A stretch of DNA of 64,000 nucleotides. Origin: Bacteroidetes bacterium GWF2_29_10 (GTDB lineage: Bacteria > Bacteroidota > Bacteroidia > Bacteroidales > GWE2-29-8). Position numbers and translations under genes: made by a program. Shown here one piece after another: positions 24,084 to 33,814 of this stretch. The notes under the pieces were generated by a model. That model was not told where the DNA came from and did no database searches. It saw only the letters and a program-made list of their open reading frames with translations. Each line of letters starts with the position of its first letter. The first letter of the stretch is position 1. The DNA lies in the NCBI GenBank assembly GCA_001768555.1, contig MEOD01000079.1, positions 1-64,000 on the forward strand, read 5' to 3'.

Positions 24084-26260
24084 TGGATCAATTTCAAAAA
24101 ATATTTATAGACGAGGCTAGTGATTTAATTCAAAGTCTTGAATCATTAACTATAGAGATAGAAAAAGAGCCTGAAAACAAAGATATTATAGCTCAGGTAT
24201 TTCGTGTTATGCACTCTTTAAAAGGAGCAGCAGGAATGTTTAGTTTTCAAGTAATTAGTGATTATACTCATAATCTTGAAACTATTTATGACCAAGTTAG
24301 AAATAACATTATTAAAATAGATAAAGATCTTATAAATATTACTTACAAAAGTGTTGACCATTTGAGAAATTTATTATCAGATCCAAAATTGTCAGATAAA
24401 AATATCAAATACACCCATGAAAACTTGTTATCAGAAATTAATGATTTTATTAATTCGACAAATATTGATTATGATCAAATAGAAAATAATATCAAAAATG
24501 ATAACAAACTTGAAAATTTTAATAACACTTATTACATTTATTTCAAACCTAATGAAAACATATTTATTAATGGAACAAACCCTCTATTTATACTATCAGA
24601 TTTAAACGAACTTGGAAAATGCAAAGCATTCAAAAAAATTAACAATATTCCTCCACTTGAAGAACTTGAAGTTAAAAAATCATATTTTTCATGGGAAATA
24701 ATACTTACCACAAATCTCAATATAAATGAAATCAGAGAGGTATTTATTTTTATTGAGGATAATTGCGATCTAAATATAATTAAAATAGCAGATTGTAATC
24801 TTGTAGATGCCCCATTTTTAAATGAATTTCTAGAACACGCTCGATTATCAGATGTTACTATGGATATTGAATGGCTAAAAAATAGAGCTTTAGATTGTTG
24901 CTTAAATTATAATAACTCCAAAAATGAAGAATTTAAAAGTGGTGGAACTCAAATAGAATCAAATGATCAAAATATATTTACTATAAATGACAAAAATACA
25001 GACGAAAAATCACTTAAAGAAAAAATACGTTCTAATATAGATAACTCGGAAAACTATATCAAACAAACAACAAAATCTAATATAAAAGTATCTTCCGAAA
25101 AAATTGATGAACTAATGAATTTAGTCAGCGAACTGGTTACAACTCAGGCTGAACTTGGAGTACTTGCAAATCAAAGTGGAATAACAAGACTTACAACCGT
25201 TGCAGAAAATATTGAAAAAATATCAAGGCGTTTAAGAGATAATGCTCTAAATATATGTTTAATCCCTTTAGAAGAGGTAATCGTTCAGTTTAAACGCTTA
25301 GTTCGAAATCTTTCTATAGAGTTGAACAAAGAAATTATCTTTGTAACAGAAGGAACTGAAACCGAACTTGATAAAAGAATTATAGATAATATTCGTGAAC
25401 CTTTTGTTCATATTCTAAGAAATGCTATTGATCATGGAATAGAAGATACCCAAACAAGAATAAAATCAGGAAAACCAAAAGAAGGAAAAATAACACTAAA
25501 AGCATACTATTCTGGAGCTGAAGTTCATATTCAAATAATTGATAATGGAAAAGGTATAAATCCAGATGTTATCAGAAAAAAAGCCATAGATAAAGGAATT
25601 ATAAATAATTCAACAATACTTACAAAAAAAGAAATTTTAGAATTAGTTTTCCATCCAGGATTTTCTACTGCCGAAAAAATCACAGATGTTTCTGGACGTG
25701 GTGTTGGAATGGATGTGGTAAAAAGAAAAATTGAAGAAATAAAAGGAATCGTTGAAATTGATTCTGAAATTGGAATAGGAACTACAATTACAATAAAATT
25801 ACCATTAAGTCTATCTATAATAGACGCATTGTTAGTTAAGATAGGCTGTACTCATTTTTTAATACCTCTACAATATGTTATTAAATGCGATGAAGCTACT
25901 AATAAAGATATAGAAAATTCAATAAACAATAGATTGATTATTGATGATGAACCTATATCCTTTATTAATCTTAGACATGAATTCCAAATAAAAGAAAATC
26001 GCCCACAGATAGAACGTTTGATTATTGTCAAATATGAAGATGTTAAGTTAGCTTTGGTGGTTGATTCTATTGTTGGGGAACATCAGGCTGTTCTTAAGCC
26101 TCTTGGAGAAATTAAAGCGCATCAAGATATAATCTCTGGAGCAAGCATACTCGGAGATGGAAGTGTGGCTCTAGTTATTGACACTAGTAAATTGATAAAA
26201 TTCTATTATTTTAAAAAGAAAAAAGAAGTAATTAATATTAAATCAAATAACAATTATTAA
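24083..26260 (+). CDS. cheA: Chemotaxis histidine kinase CheA
   Basis: The 725-residue kinase has all five CheA domains. P1 (1-105) has phospho-accepting His44 in MHSLKGAAG. A P2-like regulator-binding domain (about 145-250) has PPLEELEVKKSYFSWEI, and P3 dimerisation (about 335-400) has ELMNLVSELVTTQAEL. The P4 ATPase has N box REPFVHILRNAIDHG, G1 IDNGKGI and G2 SGRGVGMDVV. P5 (about 560-715) docks CheW and receptor. Activity is controlled by the receptor encoded two genes downstream. Translational coupling to the CheY gene (1-nt overlap) and 3 nt to cheW show one operon. Confidence 0.95.
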   Translation: MDQFQKIFIDEASDLIQSLESLTIEIEKEPENKDIIAQVFRVMHSLKGAAGMFSFQVISDYTHNLETIYDQVRNNIIKIDKDLINITYKSVDHLRNLLSDPKLSDKNIKYTHENLLSEINDFINSTNIDYDQIENNIKNDNKLENFNNTYYIYFKPNENIFINGTNPLFILSDLNELGKCKAFKKINNIPPLEELEVKKSYFSWEIILTTNLNINEIREVFIFIEDNCDLNIIKIADCNLVDAPFLNEFLEHARLSDVTMDIEWLKNRALDCCLNYNNSKNEEFKSGGTQIESNDQNIFTINDKNTDEKSLKEKIRSNIDNSENYIKQTTKSNIKVSSEKIDELMNLVSELVTTQAELGVLANQSGITRLTTVAENIEKISRRLRDNALNICLIPLEEVIVQFKRLVRNLSIELNKEIIFVTEGTETELDKRIIDNIREPFVHILRNAIDHGIEDTQTRIKSGKPKEGKITLKAYYSGAEVHIQIIDNGKGINPDVIRKKAIDKGIINNSTILTKKEILELVFHPGFSTAEKITDVSGRGVGMDVVKRKIEEIKGIVEIDSEIGIGTTITIKLPLSLSIIDALLVKIGCTHFLIPLQYVIKCDEATNKDIENSINNRLIIDDEPISFINLRHEFQIKENRPQIERLIIVKYEDVKLALVVDSIVGEHQAVLKPLGEIKAHQDIISGASILGDGSVALVIDTSKLIKFYYFKKKKEVINIKSNNNY

Positions 26261-26263
26261 ATT

Positions 26264-26788
26264 ATGGATAACAAAGAAACAGAATACACTAAAGATTCGT
26301 ATTTAGCTTTTCGATTAGGTGGAGAGATCTTTGCCGTTAGTGTTCATAAAGTATTAGAAATACTAGAGTTACAAGTTATTACAAAAGTGCCACATACTCC
26401 TCAATATATGAGAGGAGTAATTAATATGAGAGGGGAGGTTATTCCTGTGGTTGATACAAGAATAAAATTCAATATGTCTGTAAGTGATGATACGGTAAGA
26501 ACTGTTATTATTGTTTTAGACTTATTCATTAAAAATAAAAAAGTAATCATTGGTGCTGTCGCTGATTCTGTTAAGGAAGTATTAGAAATAACAGAAGCTC
26601 AAATTAAAGATGCCCCTGAGATAGGTAGTAATTATAACACCGAATTTATTAAAGGCATGATTAAATCATCTGATGATAAATTTATTATGTTGTTAGATAT
26701 TGATGCCGTATTTGCATCAGAAGATATTGAACTAATAAGAGACATTAGCGATATAAATATAGTAAACACTCAAGTAAATAATTTATAA
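26264..26788 (+). CDS. cheW: Chemotaxis coupling protein CheW
   Basis: This 174-residue single CheW domain has [18 protein letters not shown] at the N-terminus, the typical [23 protein letters not shown] motif split over residues about 45-67 and a C-terminal [19 protein letters not shown]. It links CheA P5 to the receptor tip in a chemosensory array. It sits between cheA and the receptor gene in the same operon. Confidence 0.94.
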   Translation: MDNKETEYTKDSYLAFRLGGEIFAVSVHKVLEILELQVITKVPHTPQYMRGVINMRGEVIPVVDTRIKFNMSVSDDTVRTVIIVLDLFIKNKKVIIGAVADSVKEVLEITEAQIKDAPEIGSNYNTEFIKGMIKSSDDKFIMLLDIDAVFASEDIELIRDISDINIVNTQVNNL

Positions 26789-26799
26789 ATATAAATAAT

Positions 26800-26805
26800 A
26801 AGGAG
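26800..26805 (+). promoter_or_regulatory. Canonical Shine-Dalgarno site of the receptor gene
   Basis: AAGGAG lies 9 nt before the ATG at 26815. Most genes in this window have no such site, as is usual in Bacteroidota, so this one stands out. Confidence 0.6.
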
Positions 26806-26814
26806 AAAAGAATT

Positions 26815-29800
26815 ATGATTAACAACTTATCAATAAAGCTAAAACTTATAATAAGTTTTATAATAATGGCAATTTTAGCTGCTATAATTGGTTATATGGC
26901 CATTAATAGAATTAACATCATAAACAATGCTGATGCAGAATTATATGAGGTTGTTACCTCACCTCTTGGTAACTTAGTTTTTTTAGAAAGTAGTTTGCAG
27001 AAAGCAAGAATAGCAACGCGAGATATGATAATTGAAAATGAACCTAAAGAAATTGAGGAACATATATCTCAAGTGGAAGGTTATTTAAATAAAATGGATG
27101 AAGAAGCTGCTATATATAAAAAAAGCATACGAACAGAAGAAGGAAGAGCAATATTTAAAGCTTACCAAGACGCTAAATTAATCTATCAAAATGATTTAAA
27201 ACAATTATGCAAATTAGCATTATTAAATGACGATGTCGTTACTAATAATGAAATGGAGCATGGAGGTATTGCTAAAACAGTTATTGATGTTGACAAAGCT
27301 GTCAAGATGTTAGTTGATTTTAAGATAAATGAAGGAAGTATCATTAAGGCTGACAATTCATTAATTACAAATAATGCTATAAATTATATGATAATATTAA
27401 TTGTAATCTGTGTAATTTTAGCTATAACTTTAGGATTATTAATTGCTGCTAATATTTCTAAAATAGTCAAAACAATTATTAGTGAAGTAAATTCATTAGT
27501 TAATGCTGCCACAAAAGGTCAATTAGACAAAAGAGGAGCTCCAGAAAAAATTAATTTTGAGTTTAGAGAAATTGTTGTTGGCTTTAACAAAACCCTTGAT
27601 GCCGTTATTCATCCCCTAAATGTAGCAGCTGAATATATTGATAGAATAGGAAAAGGAGACGTGCCTGCAAAAATTACAGACAACTATAACGGTGATTTTA
27701 ATGAAATAAAAAATAGTTTGAATTCCTGCATTGATTCTATAAATCTATTAATAAGTGATATTAACGAAATCTCAGATGATATATCTATTGGTAAAATTAA
27801 CTCAAGAACTGATGTGAAAAATCACAATGGAGATTATGCAAAAATAATGCAAGGTGTTAATACTACTCTGGACACACTTGTATGGTTTATGGACAACATG
27901 CCAACACCTGCTATGATTATAGATAATGAATTTAATATTCATTTTATGAACAAAGCTGGAGCAGGTTTAGATAATAAAACAGGAAAAGAACTTACAGGAA
28001 AAAAATGTTATGATCATTTCAAAACAGGCGATTGCAAAACAGATAAATGTGCCTGTTATCGTTCAATTCAAAGCGGGTCAAGTGCAAGCAGTGAAACTTT
28101 AGCAAAACCAGGAAGTCACAGTTTAGATATTGCTTATAATGCAATCCCAATAAAAAATAAGGATGGGGTTGTTGTTGGAGCCTTTGAGGTTGTAATGGAT
28201 CAGACAGAAGTAAAAACTGCAATGCGTCGAGCTGAAAAAGTCAATAAATATCAAGGAAATGAAGTTAACAAACTAATAGATGGGCTAACAAAAATGTCTG
28301 AAGGTAATTTTGATTTTTCTATAGAAGTTGCCAATCCTGATGAAGAAACTCAAAAAGCATATGAAAACTTTGATGCAATTAACAATTCTGTTAAACAATC
28401 AATAAAAGCTATTTCTAATTTTGTAAATGACATGAACTATATGTCAAAAGAACATGATTTGGGCGATATTGATGTAGCAATAGATATAAATAAATTTAGA
28501 GGAGCTTATCAAAATATGGCAGATGGAGTAAATAAAATGGTTGCTGGTCATATCTCTGTTATAAAAAAAGCTATGGCTTGCGTTGCTGAATTTGGCAAAG
28601 GTAACTTTAATGCAGAACTAGAAAAATTTCCAGGAAAAAAAGCATTTATAAATGAAACTATAGAAGAAGTAAGACGCAACCTTTTAATATTTAACGTAGA
28701 ATTAGGAAATCTTATTGATGCAGCTAAAGCTGGAGAATTATCAAAAAAAGCAAATGCGGATGCATTTGTTGGAGACTGGAAAAAATTAACAAATGGAGTT
28801 AATGAAATAATCGAAAACATAATAAATCCATTAAATATTGCATCTGTCATGTTAGAGAAAATGTCAAAAGGCGATTTGACTGAAAAAATAACATCTGATT
28901 TTAAGGGCGATTTTAATAAAATAAAAGAAAGTTTAAACTCATTAAATGATGCATTATCAAGAATAATTGGAGAAATTAAAAGTGGTGCAGAAAGTGTCGC
29001 TTCTGCTAGTCAGGAAATGAGTTCTACAGCTCAAGAAATGTCACAAGGAGCATCAGAACAAGCTTCGTCTGCAGAAGAAGTGTCTTCTAGCATGGAACAA
29101 ATGGCTGCTAATATACAACAGAACACTGATAATGCACAACAAACAGAAAAAATAGCTCTTAAAGCAACTGCAGACATTGTTGAAGGAAGCAAATCAGTTG
29201 AAATTACGGTTAGTTCTATGAAAGAAATAGCTGATAAAATCTCTATTATTGGAGAAATAGCAAGAAAAACAGACCTGTTAGCAATAAATGCAGCCGTTGA
29301 AGCGGCTAGAGCTGGGGAACATGGTAAAGGATTTGCTGTGGTTGCTGCCGAAGTAAGAAAACTCGCAGAAAGAAGTCAAATTGCTGCTGATGAAATAAAT
29401 GAAGTGTCGAAAAATAGCGTAAATATTGCAGAACGTTCTGGAAAACTATTAGCTGAAATAGTTCCAGATATACAAAAAACAGCCAAACTTGTTCAAGAAA
29501 TTTCTGCAGCAAGTATAGAGCAAAATTCAGGAGCTAATCAAGTAAATTCTGCAATAACTCAATTAAATCAAGTAACACAACAAAATGCAGCTTCTTCTGA
29601 AGAAATGGCAACAAGTTCTGAAGAATTATCAAGCCAAGCTCAACAATTATTAGATACTGTTTCGTTCTTTAAAATAAATGATATTTTCTCAACTAACCAG
29701 AAAGTTAAAAAAGATATAAATATTACACATCAAAAGAAAGCGACTGTTTATAAATCAGAAAGAAATATACCAAAACAAAATGGTGTAAAAATAAATATGG

Positions 29801-29841
29801 GAAATATGCCAAGTATAGATGATGAGTATGAAAAGTTTTAG
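26815..29841 (+). CDS. Methyl-accepting chemotaxis protein with PAS and multiple HAMP domains
   Basis: The 1008-residue receptor has TM1 (about 10-30), an extracytoplasmic four-helix-type sensor (about 31-188) and TM2 (about 189-211). A run of HAMP-like units (for example [40 protein letters not shown]) is interrupted by a PAS domain (about 350-465) with a Cys-rich segment [20 protein letters not shown]. The MCP signalling hairpin follows, with tip [16 protein letters not shown] near residue 824. The protein ends in a flexible tail with EYEKF, matching the CheR-docking pentapeptide pattern x-aromatic-x-x-aromatic. The ligand is unknown. It is the last gene before a strong terminator. Confidence 0.93.
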   Translation: MINNLSIKLKLIISFIIMAILAAIIGYMAINRINIINNADAELYEVVTSPLGNLVFLESSLQKARIATRDMIIENEPKEIEEHISQVEGYLNKMDEEAAIYKKSIRTEEGRAIFKAYQDAKLIYQNDLKQLCKLALLNDDVVTNNEMEHGGIAKTVIDVDKAVKMLVDFKINEGSIIKADNSLITNNAINYMIILIVICVILAITLGLLIAANISKIVKTIISEVNSLVNAATKGQLDKRGAPEKINFEFREIVVGFNKTLDAVIHPLNVAAEYIDRIGKGDVPAKITDNYNGDFNEIKNSLNSCIDSINLLISDINEISDDISIGKINSRTDVKNHNGDYAKIMQGVNTTLDTLVWFMDNMPTPAMIIDNEFNIHFMNKAGAGLDNKTGKELTGKKCYDHFKTGDCKTDKCACYRSIQSGSSASSETLAKPGSHSLDIAYNAIPIKNKDGVVVGAFEVVMDQTEVKTAMRRAEKVNKYQGNEVNKLIDGLTKMSEGNFDFSIEVANPDEETQKAYENFDAINNSVKQSIKAISNFVNDMNYMSKEHDLGDIDVAIDINKFRGAYQNMADGVNKMVAGHISVIKKAMACVAEFGKGNFNAELEKFPGKKAFINETIEEVRRNLLIFNVELGNLIDAAKAGELSKKANADAFVGDWKKLTNGVNEIIENIINPLNIASVMLEKMSKGDLTEKITSDFKGDFNKIKESLNSLNDALSRIIGEIKSGAESVASASQEMSSTAQEMSQGASEQASSAEEVSSSMEQMAANIQQNTDNAQQTEKIALKATADIVEGSKSVEITVSSMKEIADKISIIGEIARKTDLLAINAAVEAARAGEHGKGFAVVAAEVRKLAERSQIAADEINEVSKNSVNIAERSGKLLAEIVPDIQKTAKLVQEISAASIEQNSGANQVNSAITQLNQVTQQNAASSEEMATSSEELSSQAQQLLDTVSFFKINDIFSTNQKVKKDINITHQKKATVYKSERNIPKQNGVKINMGNMPSIDDEYEKF

Positions 29842-29870
29842 TTTTTAGTGATTATAGTTAAGTATGACGA

Positions 29871-29908
29871 CCTGACAGAAAATAAATAGAAATCTGTCAG
29901 GTTTTTTT
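29871..29908 (+). terminator. Rho-independent terminator after the receptor gene
   Basis: CCTGACAGA (29871-29879) pairs perfectly with TCTGTCAGG (29893-29901), followed by seven T. The hybrid kinase gene starts only 24 nt later, so it needs read-through or a promoter inside or before the hairpin. Confidence 0.85.
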
Positions 29909-29932
29909 AGAAATGATAAATTTTAAATAATA

Positions 29933-31858
29933 ATGTTAGAAAATAAAACGAAAATATTAATAATAGAAGATGATCTAAACATCCTTGAAACAACTGCAGA
30001 GTATCTCTCATTAGAAAATTACAATGTTATTAAAGCAACAGATGGAGATGAAGGTATAAAAATGGCTATAAAACATTTTCCTGATCTTATTCTTTGTGAT
30101 ATTAATATGCCTAAAGTTAATGGATACGACGTTTTTCTAACTTTGCAAAACAATTACTTTACTAGCCTTATTCCTTTCATCTTCCTAACAGCAAAATCAG
30201 AAAAAGAAGATATTTTTAAAGGAATGCAACTTGGAGCAAATGACTATATTGTTAAGCCATTTAATTATGATATTTTGCTTAACACCATAAAAATACGTTT
30301 GCAAAAATATGGCAATTTAATAAATACAAATGAAGAAAAGTTTTCAGCTATTATAAAAAATTCTGCTGATTGGATCTGGATTTCTGATATGTATGGAAAC
30401 ATTACTTTTTCTAATGATGTATGCGAAGAAATTACTGGCTTTAATAAAAATAACATTCTTGGGAATACTATATTAGACTATATCCCTATATATGAATTTG
30501 CAGATATTAGTAGTAATCATAATACTAAATTCAATAAAGAAAAACTTAAAAATAATTTTGAACATGTAGTTAAAAGAGCTGATGGAACAAATGTAAATGT
30601 CGACGTTAGCACATCAATTATTCTTAATAATGAGAATAAAGTGGCAGGAATTGTGGGTACTCATAGAAATATAACAGCGAAAAAACAAATAGAGACTCTT
30701 GAAAAAAATATAGAAATAGCAAAAACAGCGTCTCTCTTAAAACAACAATTTCTTGCAAATATGAGCCATGAAATGCGCACACCTTTAAATTGTATTATTG
30801 GCATGCTTGATTTTATGTTAAAAACCGAACTTAATGATAAACAGTTAAATTATGCAGAAACTATAAAAAGTTTCTCAGAAACTCTTTTAAAGATTATTAA
30901 TGATATTCTTGATCTTTCAAAAATAGAATCAGGAAAATTTGATCTAGAAAATGTTAATTTTAAGGTTGAAGATATCTTTGAAAACTCAAAATCGGTATTT
31001 AATTCTTTAGTAAAAGGGAAAAATATAGAATTTGTTGAGGTCACTGATGAAGCTATTCCTGAGCATATATTTGCAGATAAAATGCGCATAAATCAAATAA
31101 TCACAAACTACATATCAAATGCAATAAAATTTACCGAAACAGGAACAATTACTATAAAATATACATTATTAAACAAATTAACTACTGACAATAAACTAGA
31201 AATAAAAGTTGAAGTAATAGATACCGGGAAAGGGATTAGTAACGAAAATATAGAAAAACTTTTTAATACTTATTCTCAATTAAATAATTCAAGAATAAAA
31301 AATGTTGAAGGAACTGGATTAGGATTATCTATCTGTAAAAAATTAGCTGAACTTATGAATGGCGAAGTTGGCGTTTATAGTGAAATTAATAAAGGTAGTA
31401 ATTTTTGGTTTACTTTTGAAGCAGAAAAAGTAGCTAAGTTTGAAGAAGTAATATCTAAAATTGACAATAATGATTTTGAAGGAATTAAATTAAATCTTAA
31501 TATCCTATTAGTAGAAGATAAATATATTAATCAAGCAATGACAAAACTTCTTCTTAAAGATGCTAATTGCCAAATTGATATTGCTGAAAATGGCCAAATA
31601 GCATTAGAAATGTACAAGCAAGATAAATATGATATTATTCTTATGGATATTCAAATGCCTATAATGGATGGTATTACAACAACTTCTATTTTAAGACAAA
31701 GATATAAAAAACTACCTCCAATTATTGCCGTAACAGCAGATGTAATTGATTTAGGTTCTAAAGAACTTACTAATAAAGGGTTTGATGATTTATTACCCAA
31801 ACCAATTACAATTGAGTCTATTTATACTAAATTACTAAAGTGGAAAGAATTTTTATAA
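29933..31858 (+). CDS. Hybrid histidine kinase REC-PAS-HisKA-HATPase-REC
   Basis: The 641-residue soluble protein has an N-terminal receiver (Asp56; VKPFN) related to the receivers of the first two cluster genes and a PAS domain (about 135-255). The dimerisation and phosphotransfer helix has His279 in NMSHEMRTPLN. The HATPase has GLGLSICKKLAELMNGEVGV, and a C-terminal receiver (about 500-641) has Asp572 in MDIQMPIMDG. No membrane helix is present. A receiver at the N-terminus suggests it is controlled by another kinase, perhaps CheA of the same cluster. It overlaps nothing and is convergent with the TPR gene 12 nt away. Confidence 0.9.
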   Translation: MLENKTKILIIEDDLNILETTAEYLSLENYNVIKATDGDEGIKMAIKHFPDLILCDINMPKVNGYDVFLTLQNNYFTSLIPFIFLTAKSEKEDIFKGMQLGANDYIVKPFNYDILLNTIKIRLQKYGNLINTNEEKFSAIIKNSADWIWISDMYGNITFSNDVCEEITGFNKNNILGNTILDYIPIYEFADISSNHNTKFNKEKLKNNFEHVVKRADGTNVNVDVSTSIILNNENKVAGIVGTHRNITAKKQIETLEKNIEIAKTASLLKQQFLANMSHEMRTPLNCIIGMLDFMLKTELNDKQLNYAETIKSFSETLLKIINDILDLSKIESGKFDLENVNFKVEDIFENSKSVFNSLVKGKNIEFVEVTDEAIPEHIFADKMRINQIITNYISNAIKFTETGTITIKYTLLNKLTTDNKLEIKVEVIDTGKGISNENIEKLFNTYSQLNNSRIKNVEGTGLGLSICKKLAELMNGEVGVYSEINKGSNFWFTFEAEKVAKFEEVISKIDNNDFEGIKLNLNILLVEDKYINQAMTKLLLKDANCQIDIAENGQIALEMYKQDKYDIILMDIQMPIMDGITTTSILRQRYKKLPPIIAVTADVIDLGSKELTNKGFDDLLPKPITIESIYTKLLKWKEFL

Positions 31859-31870
31859 ATTTGCATTTTA

Positions 31871-32485
31871 TTATTTAATACTTTTTAATCCTTCGTTTGC
31901 AGATGCATCATCAGGTTGAATAATTAACACTTTGTTAAACAACACGGCAGCTTCTTTTGTTTTCCCTAACTTAAAAGATGTCCAAGCAAGCATTAGCGTC
32001 GCATCATAGTCAAAAGGATAAAGATTTGCAACTTTTTCAAAATGTTTTAATGCATTTTGATAATCTTTATTACCATAATAAATATTTCCTAATCTATAAT
32101 TAGCGGTAGTATTATTAGGGTCAATCTTTAAAATATCATTATATTGTTTTTTTACAATTTCCCAATTACCAAGTGCTGATGCTGGCAATACTAATCCTAA
32201 TTTTGCTTCTATTGAATATGCTTTAAGCATTATTGATTTATTATAATAAGACGAAGATTCTGTAAAAAGTCCTGACATATAATAAAGCCAACCTAGTCTA
32301 AGGTTAATTTCATAAGATTTTTCATCATAATTTTTTTTGATTGCTTCTATAGCATTATTATATTCGCCTTTTTTCTCAAAAGCATAGCTGTTTTTAAAAG
32401 AGTTTGACAAGTTTTGAGCAAAAACATTGCTTGTTAATGCAATAGCAACGAAAAAAATAATTAGTCTTCTTAGTTTAGTTTCCAT
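31871..32485 (-). CDS. Secreted tetratricopeptide-repeat protein
   Basis: The 204-residue product has a signal peptide (cleavage after about residue 23, FAQ) and then about five TPR units over residues 30-200. Examples are YAFEKKGEYNNAIEAIKKNY, GNIYYGNKDYQNALKHFEKV and AWTSFKLGKTKEAAVLFNKV. TPRs bind partner proteins. It is the last gene of a six-gene operon and its start overlaps the previous gene by 16 nt, so it is probably made together with that outer-membrane protein and may form a complex with it in the periplasm. Confidence 0.75.
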   Translation of the reverse strand: METKLRRLIIFFVAIALTSNVFAQNLSNSFKNSYAFEKKGEYNNAIEAIKKNYDEKSYEINLRLGWLYYMSGLFTESSSYYNKSIMLKAYSIEAKLGLVLPASALGNWEIVKKQYNDILKIDPNNTTANYRLGNIYYGNKDYQNALKHFEKVANLYPFDYDATLMLAWTSFKLGKTKEAAVLFNKVLIIQPDDASANEGLKSIK

Positions 32486-33813
32486 TTTATACCTCCAAAT
32501 ATTAAGTAATCATTAAATAAAATATTGTTCTTTATTGTAAAATTTATGTTTTCAGGAACATTATTGTACATGAAAACATCTTTGTTAATTTGTTGAATCG
32601 TTAAAGATAGTTCAATTTTTCGAGAAGGATAGTAATATAATCCAAAATTTATTATTTGCTTTATTTCTTCATTTATATTGTTTATATTATAATAAAGATT
32701 TCCATTGTTTAAATTAAAAAAGCTATGATTTCCTTTTGATATATTTGCCTCACAATATAATTTTGTAAATAATTTTGTAACAATACCTATTTTATAAAGT
32801 CCTTTTGTTTCAAATTGGTTATTTAAAACCTGATATGTCCCAAAAATATTAGTATTTAAATTATTAAAAGGATATACATTTAAACTAAAACCTATCTGAT
32901 TATTTCTAAAAGAACTTGATTTGGCAAAAGAATAATTTATTTCTGGTTTGAATATGTTAATCTGTTTGTATATTTTAAACGCAAATAAATAATCATTGAA
33001 AGAACTTGATTGCGTTCTAAATGTATTTAAATCTAAAAAACTACTCTCCTTATTTGTTCTAAAAAAATGAAAAGAAGGTTCAATAACAATTTTTTTTAAA
33101 TTAAATGAACTTATAATTTGATAATCAATTATTTTAGTTTTTAAATTATCTATTATTGTATCAAATCCCCCTAAATGATAGTATTTGTTATTTTGTATCT
33201 GCATGTATGATAAAGAATGACTAATAATCATTTTTTTTATCCTATGACTAAATGTAGGATTAATAAAAGTTTTATTTGTAGAGTATTCCGATTCTAAGTA
33301 TGGAATGGCCTTATTAGAAGAAATAATATAGTTGTTGATTTTTGACATAGGCGAATTATTATCAATACCAATATATAATCCCGCTTCATTGTAATTATAG
33401 TTATTATTAAATTTAAGTGATTCGGTATTTCTACTTGTGTTTATCATGCTGTAATGCAGATATGATTTGTTTAAAGCTTCGTCTTTGTTGAATTTATACG
33501 CTTTAATAAAATTATTGCTTGCAGTAAAATACTTTTCTGTATTATAAAATGCTATGCCTCTTCTCATCCTTAGATAAAACCAATCATGTCCATTTTTTAT
33601 AGATTCCTTTGTAACTATTTTTAGAGAATCATATTTTCCTTCGGTTAATAGCCGTAAGCTAACGTTATCGTAGTATTTAAAGTCTTTTAAATACGTCGTA
33701 TATTCAGTGTTTAATGATAACTTTAATGTATTCAACGGCTCAAATATATCTTGAGGGAAAATTTTAATGGTAATAAAAAATAATATAAAGAAAAAAGCTG
33801 TTAATATTTTCAT
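32470..33813 (-). CDS. Outer-membrane beta-barrel protein with helical N-terminal domain
   Basis: The 447-residue protein has a signal peptide (cleavage near FPQ, residue 20). A short TPR-like helical region (about 50-125, WFYLRMRRGIAFYNTEKYFT) comes next, then a strand-rich region (about 145-447). That region has many alternating aromatic/polar strands and ends with YLIFGGIKWKLN, the sort of C-terminal strand seen in outer-membrane barrels. The helical-plus-barrel layout resembles YaiO-like proteins, but I cannot assign it with certainty. It follows the urea-transporter/M23 fusion gene by one base and overlaps the TPR gene by 16 nt. It may be the outer-membrane export or docking component of the operon. 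Confidence 0.62.
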   Translation of the reverse strand: MKILTAFFFILFFITIKIFPQDIFEPLNTLKLSLNTEYTTYLKDFKYYDNVSLRLLTEGKYDSLKIVTKESIKNGHDWFYLRMRRGIAFYNTEKYFTASNNFIKAYKFNKDEALNKSYLHYSMINTSRNTESLKFNNNYNYNEAGLYIGIDNNSPMSKINNYIISSNKAIPYLESEYSTNKTFINPTFSHRIKKMIISHSLSYMQIQNNKYYHLGGFDTIIDNLKTKIIDYQIISSFNLKKIVIEPSFHFFRTNKESSFLDLNTFRTQSSSFNDYLFAFKIYKQINIFKPEINYSFAKSSSFRNNQIGFSLNVYPFNNLNTNIFGTYQVLNNQFETKGLYKIGIVTKLFTKLYCEANISKGNHSFFNLNNGNLYYNINNINEEIKQIINFGLYYYPSRKIELSLTIQQINKDVFMYNNVPENINFTIKNNILFNDYLIFGGIKWKLN

Positions 33814-33814
33814 T

